Source of the DNA: Streptococcus mitis
GTDB lineage: Bacteria; Bacillota; Bacilli; Lactobacillales; Streptococcaceae
Length of the DNA stretch: 64,000 nucleotides
Assembly (NCBI RefSeq): GCF_002096845.1
Contig: NZ_NCVK01000012.1
Coordinates: 62,001 to 126,000, forward strand
Direction: 5' to 3'
Numbering within the stretch: the first letter of the stretch is position 1; the number at the start of each line of letters is the position of its first letter. Below are positions 1 through 8,244 of this stretch, in pieces. Made by a program: the position numbers and the translations under genes. The notes beneath the pieces are model-generated. The model ran no database searches. It saw nothing but the letters and a program-made list of their open reading frames with translations, and had not been told where the DNA came from.

Positions 1-506
1 TTCAAGACAGCCTCAAATCGTGCCCATTCTTCTTGGAAACCTTTATTCCACCAAGAAAGGTGGACACTTGCAACTGCAAGCTCCTTACCATCAACTACAG
101 TTTCAACCAAGGCAACACGGCGAGTATGATAGTCTGTTGGATCATCCACATCTGAAACTAAAATTTCTCTGGCTTCAATAGGTGTTTTAGACAAGATAGC
201 CACACCTTCGTGGTAGCGATCATAACCAATATGGTTATAGGCCCAAGTCCAGTAGTAATTTTTCCCTTGCTCAGATAACTTTTCAACCAAGAGTCTAACA
301 TAGTGATCTTGGTGAATAGGCTCAGCTGCTGGCAAAGCTTGATAAAGGTCATTAACCTCCACCTCTGGCGAAGTGATCTCCTGATTGATTTCTTGGAAAC
401 AAATCAAATCATAGTCCTTTTCAAGAATATCCTCAAGCAAAATCTGGAATTTTTCCTCTGCTTCTTTCTCCATCCAACTGTGAGTATTGAGTGTTAAAAA
501 TTTCAT
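1..506 (-). CDS. Endonuclease/exonuclease/phosphatase-family protein (C-terminus outside window)
   Basis: The gene runs leftward off the window, so only about the first 168 residues are visible. The N-terminus MKFLTLNTHSW, followed by ICFQEINQE, is the opening of the DNase I-like fold: an Asn and a metal-binding Glu on the first strands. Later VALVETVVDGKELAVASVHLSWW fits the central strand bearing the catalytic His region. The substrate cannot be predicted; members cleave nucleic acids, phospholipids or sugar phosphates. The ATG at 504-506 is the first Met of the fold. It is the last gene of the leftward group after ptsG and is separated from it by a hairpin terminator. Confidence 0.8.
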   Translation of the reverse strand, partial: MKFLTLNTHSWMEKEAEEKFQILLEDILEKDYDLICFQEINQEITSPEVEVNDLYQALPAAEPIHQDHYVRLLVEKLSEQGKNYYWTWAYNHIGYDRYHEGVAILSKTPIEAREILVSDVDDPTDYHTRRVALVETVVDGKELAVASVHLSWWNKGFQEEWARFEAVL

Positions 507-524
507 TCTTTTCTCCCAAAATAA

Positions 525-550
525 GAGGTTGGAATACAGCTTCCAACCTC
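525..550 (-). terminator. Intrinsic terminator after ptsG
   Basis: A perfect 10-bp stem (GAGGTTGGAA with TTCCAACCTC) and a 6-base loop lie 8 bases beyond the ptsG stop. On the minus strand it is followed by TTATTTT. It separates ptsG from the nuclease-fold gene. Confidence 0.8.
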
Positions 551-557
551 AAGTATA

Positions 558-2738
558 TTACAATTCTACTTTAGCAACTGCTGTTTTAGCTGCAAGAGAA
601 CCTGTTTTTTCTAATTTAACTGATTTAATTGCATCACCATTTGTGAAGACAACTACTGTTGAAGTTTCACGTCCTGCTGCACGGATAGCATCCAAGTCAG
701 CTGTAACAAGGAGATCACCTGCTACAACTTTTTGTCCTTCAGCAACATGAACTGTAAATGGTTTACCTTCAAGACTTACTGTGTCCAAACCAATGTGAAC
801 CAATACTTCAAGACCTGCTTCAGTCACAATACCAAGAGCATGTTTTGTTGGGAAGATGCTTGATACAGTACCTGAAACTGGAGATACAATGTTTCCATTT
901 GCAGGTTCTACTGCAAATCCATCACCCATCATTTTTTGAGCAAATACTGGATCTTTTACTTGTTCCAAAGCAACAACTTGACCGTCTGCTACTGAGTAAA
1001 CTTCCTCAGTAAGACCTTTGAAGTGAACAGTGTTTTGTTGTGCTTCAGTCATTTGGCTTGGAAGAGTTTCAGGAATGATTTCACCTGAATCAAGGATATC
1101 TTGGATATCAGATTTCAATACGTCAGCTTTTGGTCCGTAGATAGCTTGAACCCCTTGTCCTTTCATGACAAGACCCATAGCTCCTTCTGCTTTCCATTGC
1201 TCTGCATTTCCTACTTTATCTGCATCTTTAACAGTTACACGAAGACGAGTCATACATGCGTCAACATCAACGATGTTTGCACGTCCACCAAGAAGGTTGA
1301 TAATGTTTACAGCTTGAGAACCTGCTGCAACTTTCACTTCACTGCTAGATTCTTCTGAACCTTCAGCAGTTTCGTAGTTTCCGTTACGTCCTGGAGTTGC
1401 GTAGTTGAATTTTTGAATCATGAAGTTTGCGATAAAGTACATGATTACAGCAAAGAGAACAGTTACCCAAACGAAGTTAATGATATCCATACCGATACCA
1501 GCACTGATTGCAATAGGTGTACGAGTCAAGAACTCGATTGAACCAAATGAGTGCATACGTAGGTTCACGACGTCAGCCATAGCGAAGGCAGCACCTTGAA
1601 CAAGTGAGTAAACAAGATACATAGGTGTTGCGACGAACATGAACATGTATTCGATTGGTTCAGTAACCCCTGTCAAGAATGTTGCAAGAGCTGTTGCAAT
1701 CATCATACCTTTGTATTTATGTTTCTTGTCAGCATCAACATTACGGTAGATAGCCACAACCACACCCATCAAGATACCGAATGAACCAATCATTTGTCCA
1801 ACTTTGAAACGAGCTGGATGAACAGTATCTAACAAGTGTTGGTATTGACTAGCATCAGTACCCTTAAGGTTTACAAGGTCTGTTACCCATGCAAGCCAAA
1901 GTGGATCTTGACCAAATACTTGGCTACCTTTTGCTGCACCAGTTAAGACCTCATAAGTACCACCAAGAGCTGTGTAGTTCATTGGGATAGTCAACATGTG
2001 GTGAAGACCAAATGGCAAGAGCAAACGTTCCAATGTACCATACAAGAATGGTGCAAGGATTGGAGCAGTTTGTTGTGAGTTAGCAATCCAGATACCAAAG
2101 CTATTGATACCAGTTTGCACAAGTGGCCAGAAAGCTGAAAGTACAATTGCAGCAATTATTGAACGAAGAATAACTACAAACGGTACAAAACGTTTTCCGT
2201 TAAAGAATGAAAGTGCATCAGGAAGCTTACGGAAGTTATAGTATTTATTGTAAGCAGTTGCTCCAATAAAACCAGAAATAATCCCTACGAAGACACCCAT
2301 GTTCAATGCTGGGGCTTCCATAACACTAATGAAGTAATCAGCAACTTTGATTTGCCCACCCAATAGTGTTGAAACCATAGCATCTGGATTTTTCAACATA
2401 TCGCCTGATACACCAAAGATTGTACCAGTGATACGGTTAATCAAGATGAAGGCAAGACCAGCGGCGAAAGCACCACCAGCACGTTCTTTAGCCCAGCTTC
2501 CTCCAATAGCGAGGGCGAACAAGATATGAAGGTTAACGATAACTCCCCAACCGATTTGCTCTAGTACACCACCAGTAATAACGAGTGGGGCAAAGGTTGG
2601 GTTAATCATCACGATAGACTTACCGATTGAAATCATCAAACCAGCAGCCGGCATAACCGCGATAACCACCATCAAAGCCTTACCGAATTTTTGCCAAAAT
2701 TCGAAAGACAAGACATTTTTGAATGTATCTTTCATCAT
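558..2738 (-). CDS. ptsG: PTS glucose-family transporter, EIICBA
   Basis: This 726-residue membrane protein imports and phosphorylates a sugar (glucose class) using phosphate from HPr. Residues 1 to about 430 are the multi-span EIIC domain, with family motifs such as LLPFGLHHM and GVTEPIEYMF. EIIB follows with the phospho-Cys motif DACMTRLRVT near residue 490. EIIA is C-terminal, with phospho-His 648 in LVHIGLDTV. All three domains are intact. It is a single-gene unit with its own promoter, a CcpA-type operator region and a terminator. Substrate choice between glucose and related sugars cannot be settled from sequence alone. Confidence 0.93.
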   Translation of the reverse strand: MMKDTFKNVLSFEFWQKFGKALMVVIAVMPAAGLMISIGKSIVMINPTFAPLVITGGVLEQIGWGVIVNLHILFALAIGGSWAKERAGGAFAAGLAFILINRITGTIFGVSGDMLKNPDAMVSTLLGGQIKVADYFISVMEAPALNMGVFVGIISGFIGATAYNKYYNFRKLPDALSFFNGKRFVPFVVILRSIIAAIVLSAFWPLVQTGINSFGIWIANSQQTAPILAPFLYGTLERLLLPFGLHHMLTIPMNYTALGGTYEVLTGAAKGSQVFGQDPLWLAWVTDLVNLKGTDASQYQHLLDTVHPARFKVGQMIGSFGILMGVVVAIYRNVDADKKHKYKGMMIATALATFLTGVTEPIEYMFMFVATPMYLVYSLVQGAAFAMADVVNLRMHSFGSIEFLTRTPIAISAGIGMDIINFVWVTVLFAVIMYFIANFMIQKFNYATPGRNGNYETAEGSEESSSEVKVAAGSQAVNIINLLGGRANIVDVDACMTRLRVTVKDADKVGNAEQWKAEGAMGLVMKGQGVQAIYGPKADVLKSDIQDILDSGEIIPETLPSQMTEAQQNTVHFKGLTEEVYSVADGQVVALEQVKDPVFAQKMMGDGFAVEPANGNIVSPVSGTVSSIFPTKHALGIVTEAGLEVLVHIGLDTVSLEGKPFTVHVAEGQKVVAGDLLVTADLDAIRAAGRETSTVVVFTNGDAIKSVKLEKTGSLAAKTAVAKVEL

Positions 2739-2763
2739 TCAAATCTCCTTTATTTTTATTTAG

Positions 2764-2788
2764 GCAAACGTTTTACGAAAACGTTTGC
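2764..2788. promoter_or_regulatory. 25-bp palindrome in the ptsG leader
   Basis: GCAAACGTTTT, a 3-base centre, and AAAACGTTTGC form a perfect inverted repeat between the ptsG -10 box and start codon. Each arm contains the AAACGTTT core of CcpA cre sites. It may act as a paired operator or as an RNA hairpin in the leader. Confidence 0.6.
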
Positions 2789-2803
2789 ACCTTTTATGAT
2801 TTA

Positions 2804-2841
2804 ATTATACCACTTTAATTTTTTTTGTAAAGGCTTTTACA
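2804..2841 (-). promoter_or_regulatory. ptsG promoter with overlapping cre-like site
   Basis: On the minus strand TTTACA (2826-2831) and TATAAT (2804-2809) are 16 bases apart. The 16-base near-palindrome TGTAAAGGCTTTTACA (2826-2841) covers the -35 box and resembles a catabolite-responsive element. Repression by CcpA is inferred. Confidence 0.65.
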
Positions 2842-2882
2842 AAAAAAATTACACTTTTTTCTAAAATTTTTGTAGCAAAAAA

Positions 2883-2900
2883 GGAGATCATTTAATCTCC
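2883..2900 (-). terminator. Terminator after ftsX
   Basis: GGAGAT/ATCTCC stem with a 6-base loop, followed on the minus strand by TTTTTT, just after the ftsX stop. It ends the prfB-ftsE-ftsX unit. Confidence 0.7.
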
Positions 2901-2920
2901 TCATAAAAGTAGCTATTTAT

Positions 2921-3847
2921 CTAAATCTTCAAGAATCGGCGCATGGAAATTCCTGATCCCAGTGAACCAATGAAAATTCCAATCACAAATAATAGGGCAA
3001 TCATCAGAGGAGTAAATACCTCTGGCGCAATCATAGAAAGATTTTGACCTACCAATGACTTATTGACAGATTGGTAAACCATTCGATAAACAATAAAGAC
3101 CAACACTGATGGTGCAGTTGCTCCAAGCAAACCAATGAAGGCACCTTCAAGTAAGAACGGTCCACGGATATAACTGTTCTTAGCACCAACCAAGCGCATG
3201 ATTTGAATTTCACGACTGCGGGAAATAATGGTGATACGAATGGTATTTGAAATCAAGAAAACTGCAATGAAAATCAAAAGTCCTGCAATAACTAATCCCC
3301 AAACACGGATAAATGATGCTAGTTGGAATAGGCGTTCTGTATTGGCACCACCATCCTGAACCTCAGACACACCTTCAATTTTTTTAGCATCTTCAGCCAC
3401 AGTTTTTACATCACTTGGCGCTTTGGTATCAACGATATAGGCATCATAGAGGGGGTTGGCATCTCCTTCGAAAATTTTCCAGTTGTCCCCCATTGTCTCA
3501 GTTAATTTTTCATATTGTTCTTCTTTACTTGAAAAAGTAACACTCTTAACAGTAGACATCCCCTTCAAAGCATTGTATACCTTGTGGTAGTCATTATTTG
3601 TAACAGTTTGACCTTCTTTTTCAATAGTCTCGCTATTATCAGCTACATCCTTACGAATATAAACCATCACTCGAACATTATTTTCAATATCTGTAGCTAG
3701 TTTCGCTGTATTGAAAATAACAGAAGCAAATATGGCAACCAAGGTCAAAGTAATCATGACTGAGCTGACAGCAGCCACTGTCATCCAACCATTTCGTTTC
3801 AAACTTTTTAGTGATTCAAATAAATGGCGAAAAAATCTACTAATCAT
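2921..3847 (-). CDS. ftsX: Cell division protein FtsX
   Basis: FtsX is the membrane subunit of the FtsEX complex, which activates the peptidoglycan hydrolase PcsB at the septum in streptococci. The start MISRFFRHLFE at 3847 gives 308 residues, the usual pneumococcal length. It overlaps the ftsE stop by 8 bases, a coupled arrangement. Longer in-frame starts up to 3910 lie inside ftsE and are not preferred. One TM segment follows the N-terminus, then a large extracellular loop of about 120 residues (the hydrolase-interaction region), then three C-terminal TM segments and the terminal SGISMRRFLKI. Confidence 0.95.
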   Translation of the reverse strand: MISRFFRHLFESLKSLKRNGWMTVAAVSSVMITLTLVAIFASVIFNTAKLATDIENNVRVMVYIRKDVADNSETIEKEGQTVTNNDYHKVYNALKGMSTVKSVTFSSKEEQYEKLTETMGDNWKIFEGDANPLYDAYIVDTKAPSDVKTVAEDAKKIEGVSEVQDGGANTERLFQLASFIRVWGLVIAGLLIFIAVFLISNTIRITIISRSREIQIMRLVGAKNSYIRGPFLLEGAFIGLLGATAPSVLVFIVYRMVYQSVNKSLVGQNLSMIAPEVFTPLMIALLFVIGIFIGSLGSGISMRRFLKI

Positions 3848-4532
3848 CGTATCCATACTCTCCTTTTGATTCGTCACGAACGACACGGCCATTTTCAATG
3901 GCAATGACACGGTGGCGCAAGGTATTTACAATCTGGCTATTATGAGTCGCCATCAAAATAGTTGTCCCTTGTAGGTTAATCCGCTCCAAGAGATTCATAA
4001 TTTCCCATGAATTATCCGGGTCCAAGTTTCCTGTTGGTTCGTCCGCAATCAATACTTTGGGATTATTTACAATGGCACGTGCAATCGCAATCCGCTGTTG
4101 CTCTCCACCTGAGAGCTCATTTGGGAAAGAACGAACCTTGTGCTTCAACCCAACCAAGTCTAAAACTTCCATTACACGTTTTTTGATATTACGGCGATTT
4201 TCCCCGATTACTTCCATAGCGTAAGCAATATTTTCATAGACCGTTTTCTTTGGCAAGAGTTTATAGTCTTGGAAGACAACCCCAACACTACGACGTAGAA
4301 GCGGAACATCTTTCTTTTTAATTTTAACCAGATTAAAACCAGCAACTGATAGGCTTCCTTTATCAATTTTCACTTCACGATATAGCGAACGAATGAAGGT
4401 TGACTTCCCTGCTCCTGAAGGTCCTACAATGTAAGCAAATTCTCCCGGTTGAACGCTGACCGAAACACCGCGTAGGGCAGTCGTTCCGTTGTCGTATTTT
4501 TTGACGACATCTCTCATTTCAATGATTGACAT
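3840..4532 (-). CDS. ftsE: Cell division ATP-binding protein FtsE
   Basis: This 230-residue ABC ATPase powers FtsX. Walker A is GPSGAGKST near residue 38, the Q-loop is VFQDYKLL, the signature is LSGGEQQR and Walker B is VLIADEPTG. ATATHN-type switch His is present in ILMATHNSQ. It lies 17 bases after prfB and overlaps ftsX, so the three genes form one unit. The C-terminus EYGYDD matches streptococcal FtsE. Confidence 0.96.
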   Translation of the reverse strand: MSIIEMRDVVKKYDNGTTALRGVSVSVQPGEFAYIVGPSGAGKSTFIRSLYREVKIDKGSLSVAGFNLVKIKKKDVPLLRRSVGVVFQDYKLLPKKTVYENIAYAMEVIGENRRNIKKRVMEVLDLVGLKHKVRSFPNELSGGEQQRIAIARAIVNNPKVLIADEPTGNLDPDNSWEIMNLLERINLQGTTILMATHNSQIVNTLRHRVIAIENGRVVRDESKGEYGYDD

Positions 4533-4549
4533 GTGAGTTCCTTTCTTTC

Positions 4550-5645
4550 TTAGCTAATTCGCCACTTGAGATAGGCATCGATAAAACCATCTAGGTCTCC
4601 GTCCATAACCTTATCTACCTGCGCAACTTCAAAGCTAGTTCGATGATCTTTTACCATAGTATAAGGTGTGAAGACATAAGAACGGATTTGGCTTCCCCAT
4701 GTGATTTCCTTTTTCTCACCCTTGAGGGAATCTACCTCCGCAGCTTTCTTCTCTTGCTCCATTTGATAGAGCTTAGCCTGCAACATCTTCATAGCTCGAT
4801 CTCTATTTCCATACTGGGTACGATCCACTGTTGATTGGACAACAATTCCAGTTGGAATGTGGGTTAAACGTACACCTGTTGAAACCTTGTTGACGTTTTG
4901 TCCACCGGCACCACCTGAACGGAAGGTATCCATCTTGATGTCATCTTCCCGGATTTCCACTTCAATGGTATCGTCCAACTCAGGCATCACTTCTACAGAT
5001 GTGAAAGAGGTATGGCGACGTTTAGCAGAGTCAAATGGTGAAATTCGCACCAAACGGTGTACCCCCATTTCTGACTTGAGAAGGCCATAGGCATTAGGAC
5101 CTTCAAATGATAAGGTTACTGACTTGATACCAGCTTCATCTCCTGCTTGGTAATCCAATACTTCCACTTTAAAGCCTTTAGCATTTCCATAGCGAGTGTA
5201 CATACGAAGCAACATATCACCCCAGTCCTGAGCCTCAGTACCACCGGATCCTGGATGGATTTCCAAGATGGCATTGTTGTGGTCATAAGGTTCCGACAAG
5301 AGAAGCGTCATCTCGTAGCTGGTCATCATCTTATCAAGTTCTGACAACTGTTCAACCAATTCTTCATGCACCGACTCATCTTCAGCTAAAAAGTCTAATA
5401 AAATTTCGACTTCATCCTGCAACTCTTCCATTTTGTGGAAGGTGTTATAGGTGTTTTTTAATTCATTTAATTCTTGCGACGTTTTTTGGGCCGCGATATT
5501 ATCGTTCCAAAAATCAGGTTCTGTCATCTTATTTTCCAAGATGGCAATCTCTTCCTCTAGACCCTCGAGGTCAAAGAGACCCCCTGAAAGAAGCTAATTT
5601 TTCACGATTTGCGTCAATTTTCTGACGGATTACTGAAATGTCCAT
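4550..5645 (-). CDS. prfB: Peptide chain release factor 2, with programmed +1 frameshift
   Basis: RF2 releases peptides at UGA and UAA. The first 24 codons (ATG at 5643-5645, reading [17 protein letters not shown] and ending in ...RGSL) run into an in-frame TGA at 5571-5573. Shifting +1 at CTTTGAC (5570-5576) continues as [10 protein letters not shown] into the main frame, giving about 364 residues. A Shine-Dalgarno-like AGGGGG (5580-5585) sits just upstream of the slip site, as in classical prfB autoregulation. The stop-recognition tripeptide SPF ([11 protein letters not shown]) and the catalytic GGQ ([10 protein letters not shown]) are both present. Confidence 0.96.
5570..5585 (-). promoter_or_regulatory. 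prfB programmed frameshift site
   Basis: Minus strand reads AGGGGG, TCT, then CTT TGA C. Low RF2 slows termination at UGA and lets the ribosome slip +1, so RF2 controls its own synthesis. This is the conserved bacterial arrangement. Confidence 0.93.
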
Positions 5646-5670
5646 AAATACTCCTTTTTTACATCATTTC

Positions 5671-5699
5671 ATTATAGCATATTTTATCATTTCTTTCCA
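5671..5699 (-). promoter_or_regulatory. prfB-ftsEX promoter
   Basis: Minus strand TGGAAA (5694-5699), a 17-base spacer and TATAAT (5671-5676) preceded by TG at the extended -10 position, about 25 bases before the prfB start. Confidence 0.65.
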
Positions 5700-5731
5700 T
5701 CTTTTGCTCTACTCCTCTTTTCATGAAAAAA

Positions 5732-5747
5732 GAAGCCTTTCGGCTTC
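5732..5747 (-). terminator. Terminator after the CBS-ACT gene
   Basis: GAAGCC/GGCTTC stem with a GAAA-type loop, followed on the minus strand by TTTTTT, immediately after the stop at 5753. Confidence 0.8.
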
Positions 5748-5752
5748 CCTTC

Positions 5753-6409
5753 TTACAAGACTTTTGCTGAAGTACGCGTGATTTCTTCTACTTGAATATT
5801 CTCTGATTCAAATTTTTCTTTCAAGGCTGGTAAATCAACTGATCCATCGATTTGAACTTCGATAATCACCTTACCATCCTTACGCGGAATATTGACTGTA
5901 TGTGAAATATTCAAATTTTCTTCAACGATTAGAGAAACAATCTTACCAAGAACACCAACTTCATCTTCTGTAACAAAGCGCACACGAATTCCTTCTTCAC
6001 CATAACCAGCAATTTCAAGAAAGGCTTGGAAAACGTCACGATCCGTAATAACTCCATAGACTTGATGGTTATCAACGACAGGAAGAATACCAATCTTGTT
6101 TTTCAACATCAAATAAGTTGCATCCTCAAGACTCGCATAGCCAGAGACCGTGACAACATTACGAATCATGACATCTTTTACTTTTGTCTTATTTAGAAGA
6201 TAGTTCATCTCATAGATAGAAAGACTGGTTGCCTTGGATGGACTAGCTTGGGCAATGGTGCCCTCAGTCACCAAACCAACCAATTGATCATTTTCGATAA
6301 CAGGCAAGCGGTGCAACCCTTGCTCTCTCATCAAATCTGCTGCATGAGATACTGTTGTATCTGGACTAATATAAACTACCTTGCGGGTCATAAAATCTTT
6401 AACTGCCAT
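5753..6409 (-). CDS. CBS-pair and ACT domain protein (AcuB-like)
   Basis: 218 residues. Two CBS domains occupy about residues 1-60 (MAVKDFMTRKVVYISPDTTV) and 75-135 (VKDVMIRNVVTVSG). An ACT-like domain follows from about 145 (RVRFVTEDEVGVLGKIVSLI). CBS pairs bind adenine nucleotides and ACT domains bind small ligands, often amino acids, so a cytoplasmic sensor role is likely. The family is annotated as acetoin utilisation AcuB in Bacillus, but no acetoin genes are nearby. It is a single-gene unit with its own promoter, just downstream of the liv operon, and a link to branched-chain amino acids is only a guess. Confidence 0.85.
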   Translation of the reverse strand: MAVKDFMTRKVVYISPDTTVSHAADLMREQGLHRLPVIENDQLVGLVTEGTIAQASPSKATSLSIYEMNYLLNKTKVKDVMIRNVVTVSGYASLEDATYLMLKNKIGILPVVDNHQVYGVITDRDVFQAFLEIAGYGEEGIRVRFVTEDEVGVLGKIVSLIVEENLNISHTVNIPRKDGKVIIEVQIDGSVDLPALKEKFESENIQVEEITRTSAKVL

Positions 6410-6438
6410 GAGACTTCTCCTTTTCTATTCTTATCCCT

Positions 6439-6467
6439 ATTATACAATCTTTTTGCAAATCTATCAA
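6439..6467 (-). promoter_or_regulatory. Promoter of the CBS-ACT gene
   Basis: TTGATA (6462-6467), 17-base spacer, TATAAT (6439-6444) on the minus strand, about 30 bases before the start. Confidence 0.7.
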
Positions 6468-6515
6468 ACGCTTACATTTCTTTTTCAAAATTCAGAAAAG
6501 TATGAATAAGCTAGC

Positions 6516-6540
6516 AAAAAGAGCTCTAAAATCGAGCTCT
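6516..6540 (-). terminator. Terminator distal to the liv operon
   Basis: AGAGCTC / GAGCTCT with a 7-base spacer (6520-6540), followed on the minus strand by TTTTT. It lies beyond the tandem repeats after livF. Confidence 0.65.
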
Positions 6541-6607
6541 GTGAATGAAGGGTAGATACGCTTCATTCGATTTTATTTCAATTATCAGAAGCTAACCTTC
6601 CAGTGCA

Positions 6608-6770
6608 GATGAGAATTGCTTCGCAATCTCTATTCACCGACTAAAACAATCCACTGGATTTGATGATTGCTTTGCAATCTTCATCCGCCGACTAAAAAGG
6701 TCCCCCGGACTATAATGATGATTACTTCGTCATCTTCATCCACCGACTAAAACAATCCACTGGATTGTTT
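6608..6770. repeat. Three tandem ~54-bp hairpin-forming units after livF
   Basis: Units at about 6608-6661, 6662-6716 and 6717-6770 share the pattern GATGATT-GCTTTGCAATC-TTCATCC-CCGACTAAAA and a short closing palindrome. Each unit can form a hairpin in its first half (GATTGC/GCAATC; GATGA/TCATC) and a second one (AATCC-ACT-GGATT or GTCC-CCC-GGAC). The first repeat unit after livF also makes AAAACAATCC/GGATTGTTTT, so it may terminate or stabilise the liv mRNA. The copies differ but with compensating changes in the stems. The rest of the 6410-6769 gap holds the CBS gene promoter and a terminator. Confidence 0.7.
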
Positions 6771-7480
6771 TAGCCACCCAGATACGCTTTTCTGACTTCT
6801 TCTGATGAAGCGAGTTCTTTTCCTGTTCCTGATAGGACGATTTTTCCTGTTTCCAGTACATAGCCTCGGTCAGAGATTGCGAGTGCTTTATTGGCATTTT
6901 GTTCAATCAAGAGGACGGTTGTTCCTTGTTTCTGGATGTCTTGAATGATATCAAAAATTTCTTGGATAAAGATTGGAGCAAGTCCCATTGATGGTTCATC
7001 CAAAAGAAGAAGCTTTGGCGTTGACATAAGAGCGCGTCCCATGGCAAGCATTTGTTGTTCTCCTCCTGAAAGAGTGGCTGCGTCCTGGTTCTTGCGTTCT
7101 TCAAGACGTGGAAAGCGTGAGAAAACTTTCTTCAAGTTAGCTTGATTTTCTTCACGGTTTTTCTTTAAGAAAGCTCCCATTTCAAGATTTTCCATAACAG
7201 TCAAGCCAGGGAAGACGTGGCGGCCTTCTGGTACTTGTGAAAGGCCACCTGCCACGATTTTCTGAGCTGGCATTTTTTGGATTTCTTGACCTAAAAATTC
7301 AATCTTTCCTGAGCTTGGTCTAACCAAACCAGACAAGGTACGGAGAATGGTTGTCTTACCAGCACCATTGGCACCGATAAGGGAAACAACTTCTCCTTCA
7401 TTCACTTCAAAGCTTACATCACGGACTGCTTGGATCATGCCGTAATGCACAGAAAGATTATCAACTTTTAACATAGACAT
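6770..7480 (-). CDS. livF: Branched-chain amino acid ABC transporter ATPase LivF
   Basis: 236 residues. One of two ATPases driving uptake of Leu, Ile and Val. Walker A GANGAGKTT, signature LSGGEQQML and Walker B LLLLDEPSMGL are intact. The LivF-specific end is a short C-terminus without the extra helix found in LivG. It overlaps livG by one base and is the last gene of livJHMGF. The stop codon lies at the edge of the tandem hairpin repeats. A second Met two codons in (7474) is a possible alternative start. Confidence 0.93.
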   Translation of the reverse strand: MSMLKVDNLSVHYGMIQAVRDVSFEVNEGEVVSLIGANGAGKTTILRTLSGLVRPSSGKIEFLGQEIQKMPAQKIVAGGLSQVPEGRHVFPGLTVMENLEMGAFLKKNREENQANLKKVFSRFPRLEERKNQDAATLSGGEQQMLAMGRALMSTPKLLLLDEPSMGLAPIFIQEIFDIIQDIQKQGTTVLLIEQNANKALAISDRGYVLETGKIVLSGTGKELASSEEVRKAYLGG

Positions 7481-8244
7481 TAGGCTTCACCTCCTAGATA
7501 AGCTTCGATAACGCGTTTATTGGTCTTAATTTCGTCTGGAGTTCCCTGAGCAATCAAACGACCATATTCAAGTACGTAGATACGTTCTGTTACTTCCATG
7601 ACCAGATTCATATCGTGTTCAATCAGCATGATTGTAATCTTAAATTCATCTTTGATGCGACGAATTAACTCAGTCAATTCGGCTGTTTCCTGTGGGTTCA
7701 TACCTGCGGCTGGTTCATCCAAAAAGAGAATTTTAGGTTCCGTAGCAAGGGCACGAACAATTTCCAAACGACGTTGTTGTCCGTAGGCAAGATTTTTAGC
7801 AAGAGTTTCTGCATCACCATCTAAATCAAAGATTTTCAGCAATTCCAAGGCTTTAGCCTTTAATTCTTTTTCACTCTTGTAAAAAGCTGGTAAGCGCAAG
7901 AAACTAGCAAAAACATGTTGTTTGTGATGGTTGCCAAAAGCAATCAAAACATTGTCCAAAACGGTTAAATCTTTAAAGAGACGGATATTTTGGAAAGTAC
8001 GTCCAAGTCCCAAAGAGGCAATCTTATAAGGTGACTTTCCATTCAAAAGGTGACCATCTAGTGTTACTGTTCCCTCACTTGGTTCATAAACACCCGTCAA
8101 GAGGTTGAAAAGAGTGGTTTTCCCAGCTCCGTTTGGTCCGATTAGTCCAACCAGTTCCCCTTCGTTCAATTCAAGAGTCACATCTCCAACAGCTGTTAGA
8201 CCGCCAAAATGTTTGGTTAACTGTTTTACTTCAAGTAATGCCAT
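7480..8244 (-). CDS. livG: Branched-chain amino acid ABC transporter ATPase LivG
   Basis: 254 residues, partner ATPase of LivF. Walker A is GPNGAGKTTLF, signature is LAYGQQRRLEI (the LivG variant of LSGGQ) and Walker B is ILFLDEPAAGMNP. The switch His lies in MLIEHDMNLV. The variant signature with YGQQ is typical of LivG rather than a defect. It overlaps both neighbours by one base, showing translational coupling within the liv operon. Confidence 0.94.
   Translation of the reverse strand: MALLEVKQLTKHFGGLTAVGDVTLELNEGELVGLIGPNGAGKTTLFNLLTGVYEPSEGTVTLDGHLLNGKSPYKIASLGLGRTFQNIRLFKDLTVLDNVLIAFGNHHKQHVFASFLRLPAFYKSEKELKAKALELLKIFDLDGDAETLAKNLAYGQQRRLEIVRALATEPKILFLDEPAAGMNPQETAELTELIRRIKDEFKITIMLIEHDMNLVMEVTERIYVLEYGRLIAQGTPDEIKTNKRVIEAYLGGEA

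Noticed and set aside
6608..6770. Spaced repeats after livF as CRISPR-like
   Set aside because: Units are directly tandem, similar throughout and fold into hairpins; no spacer structure and no cas genes.
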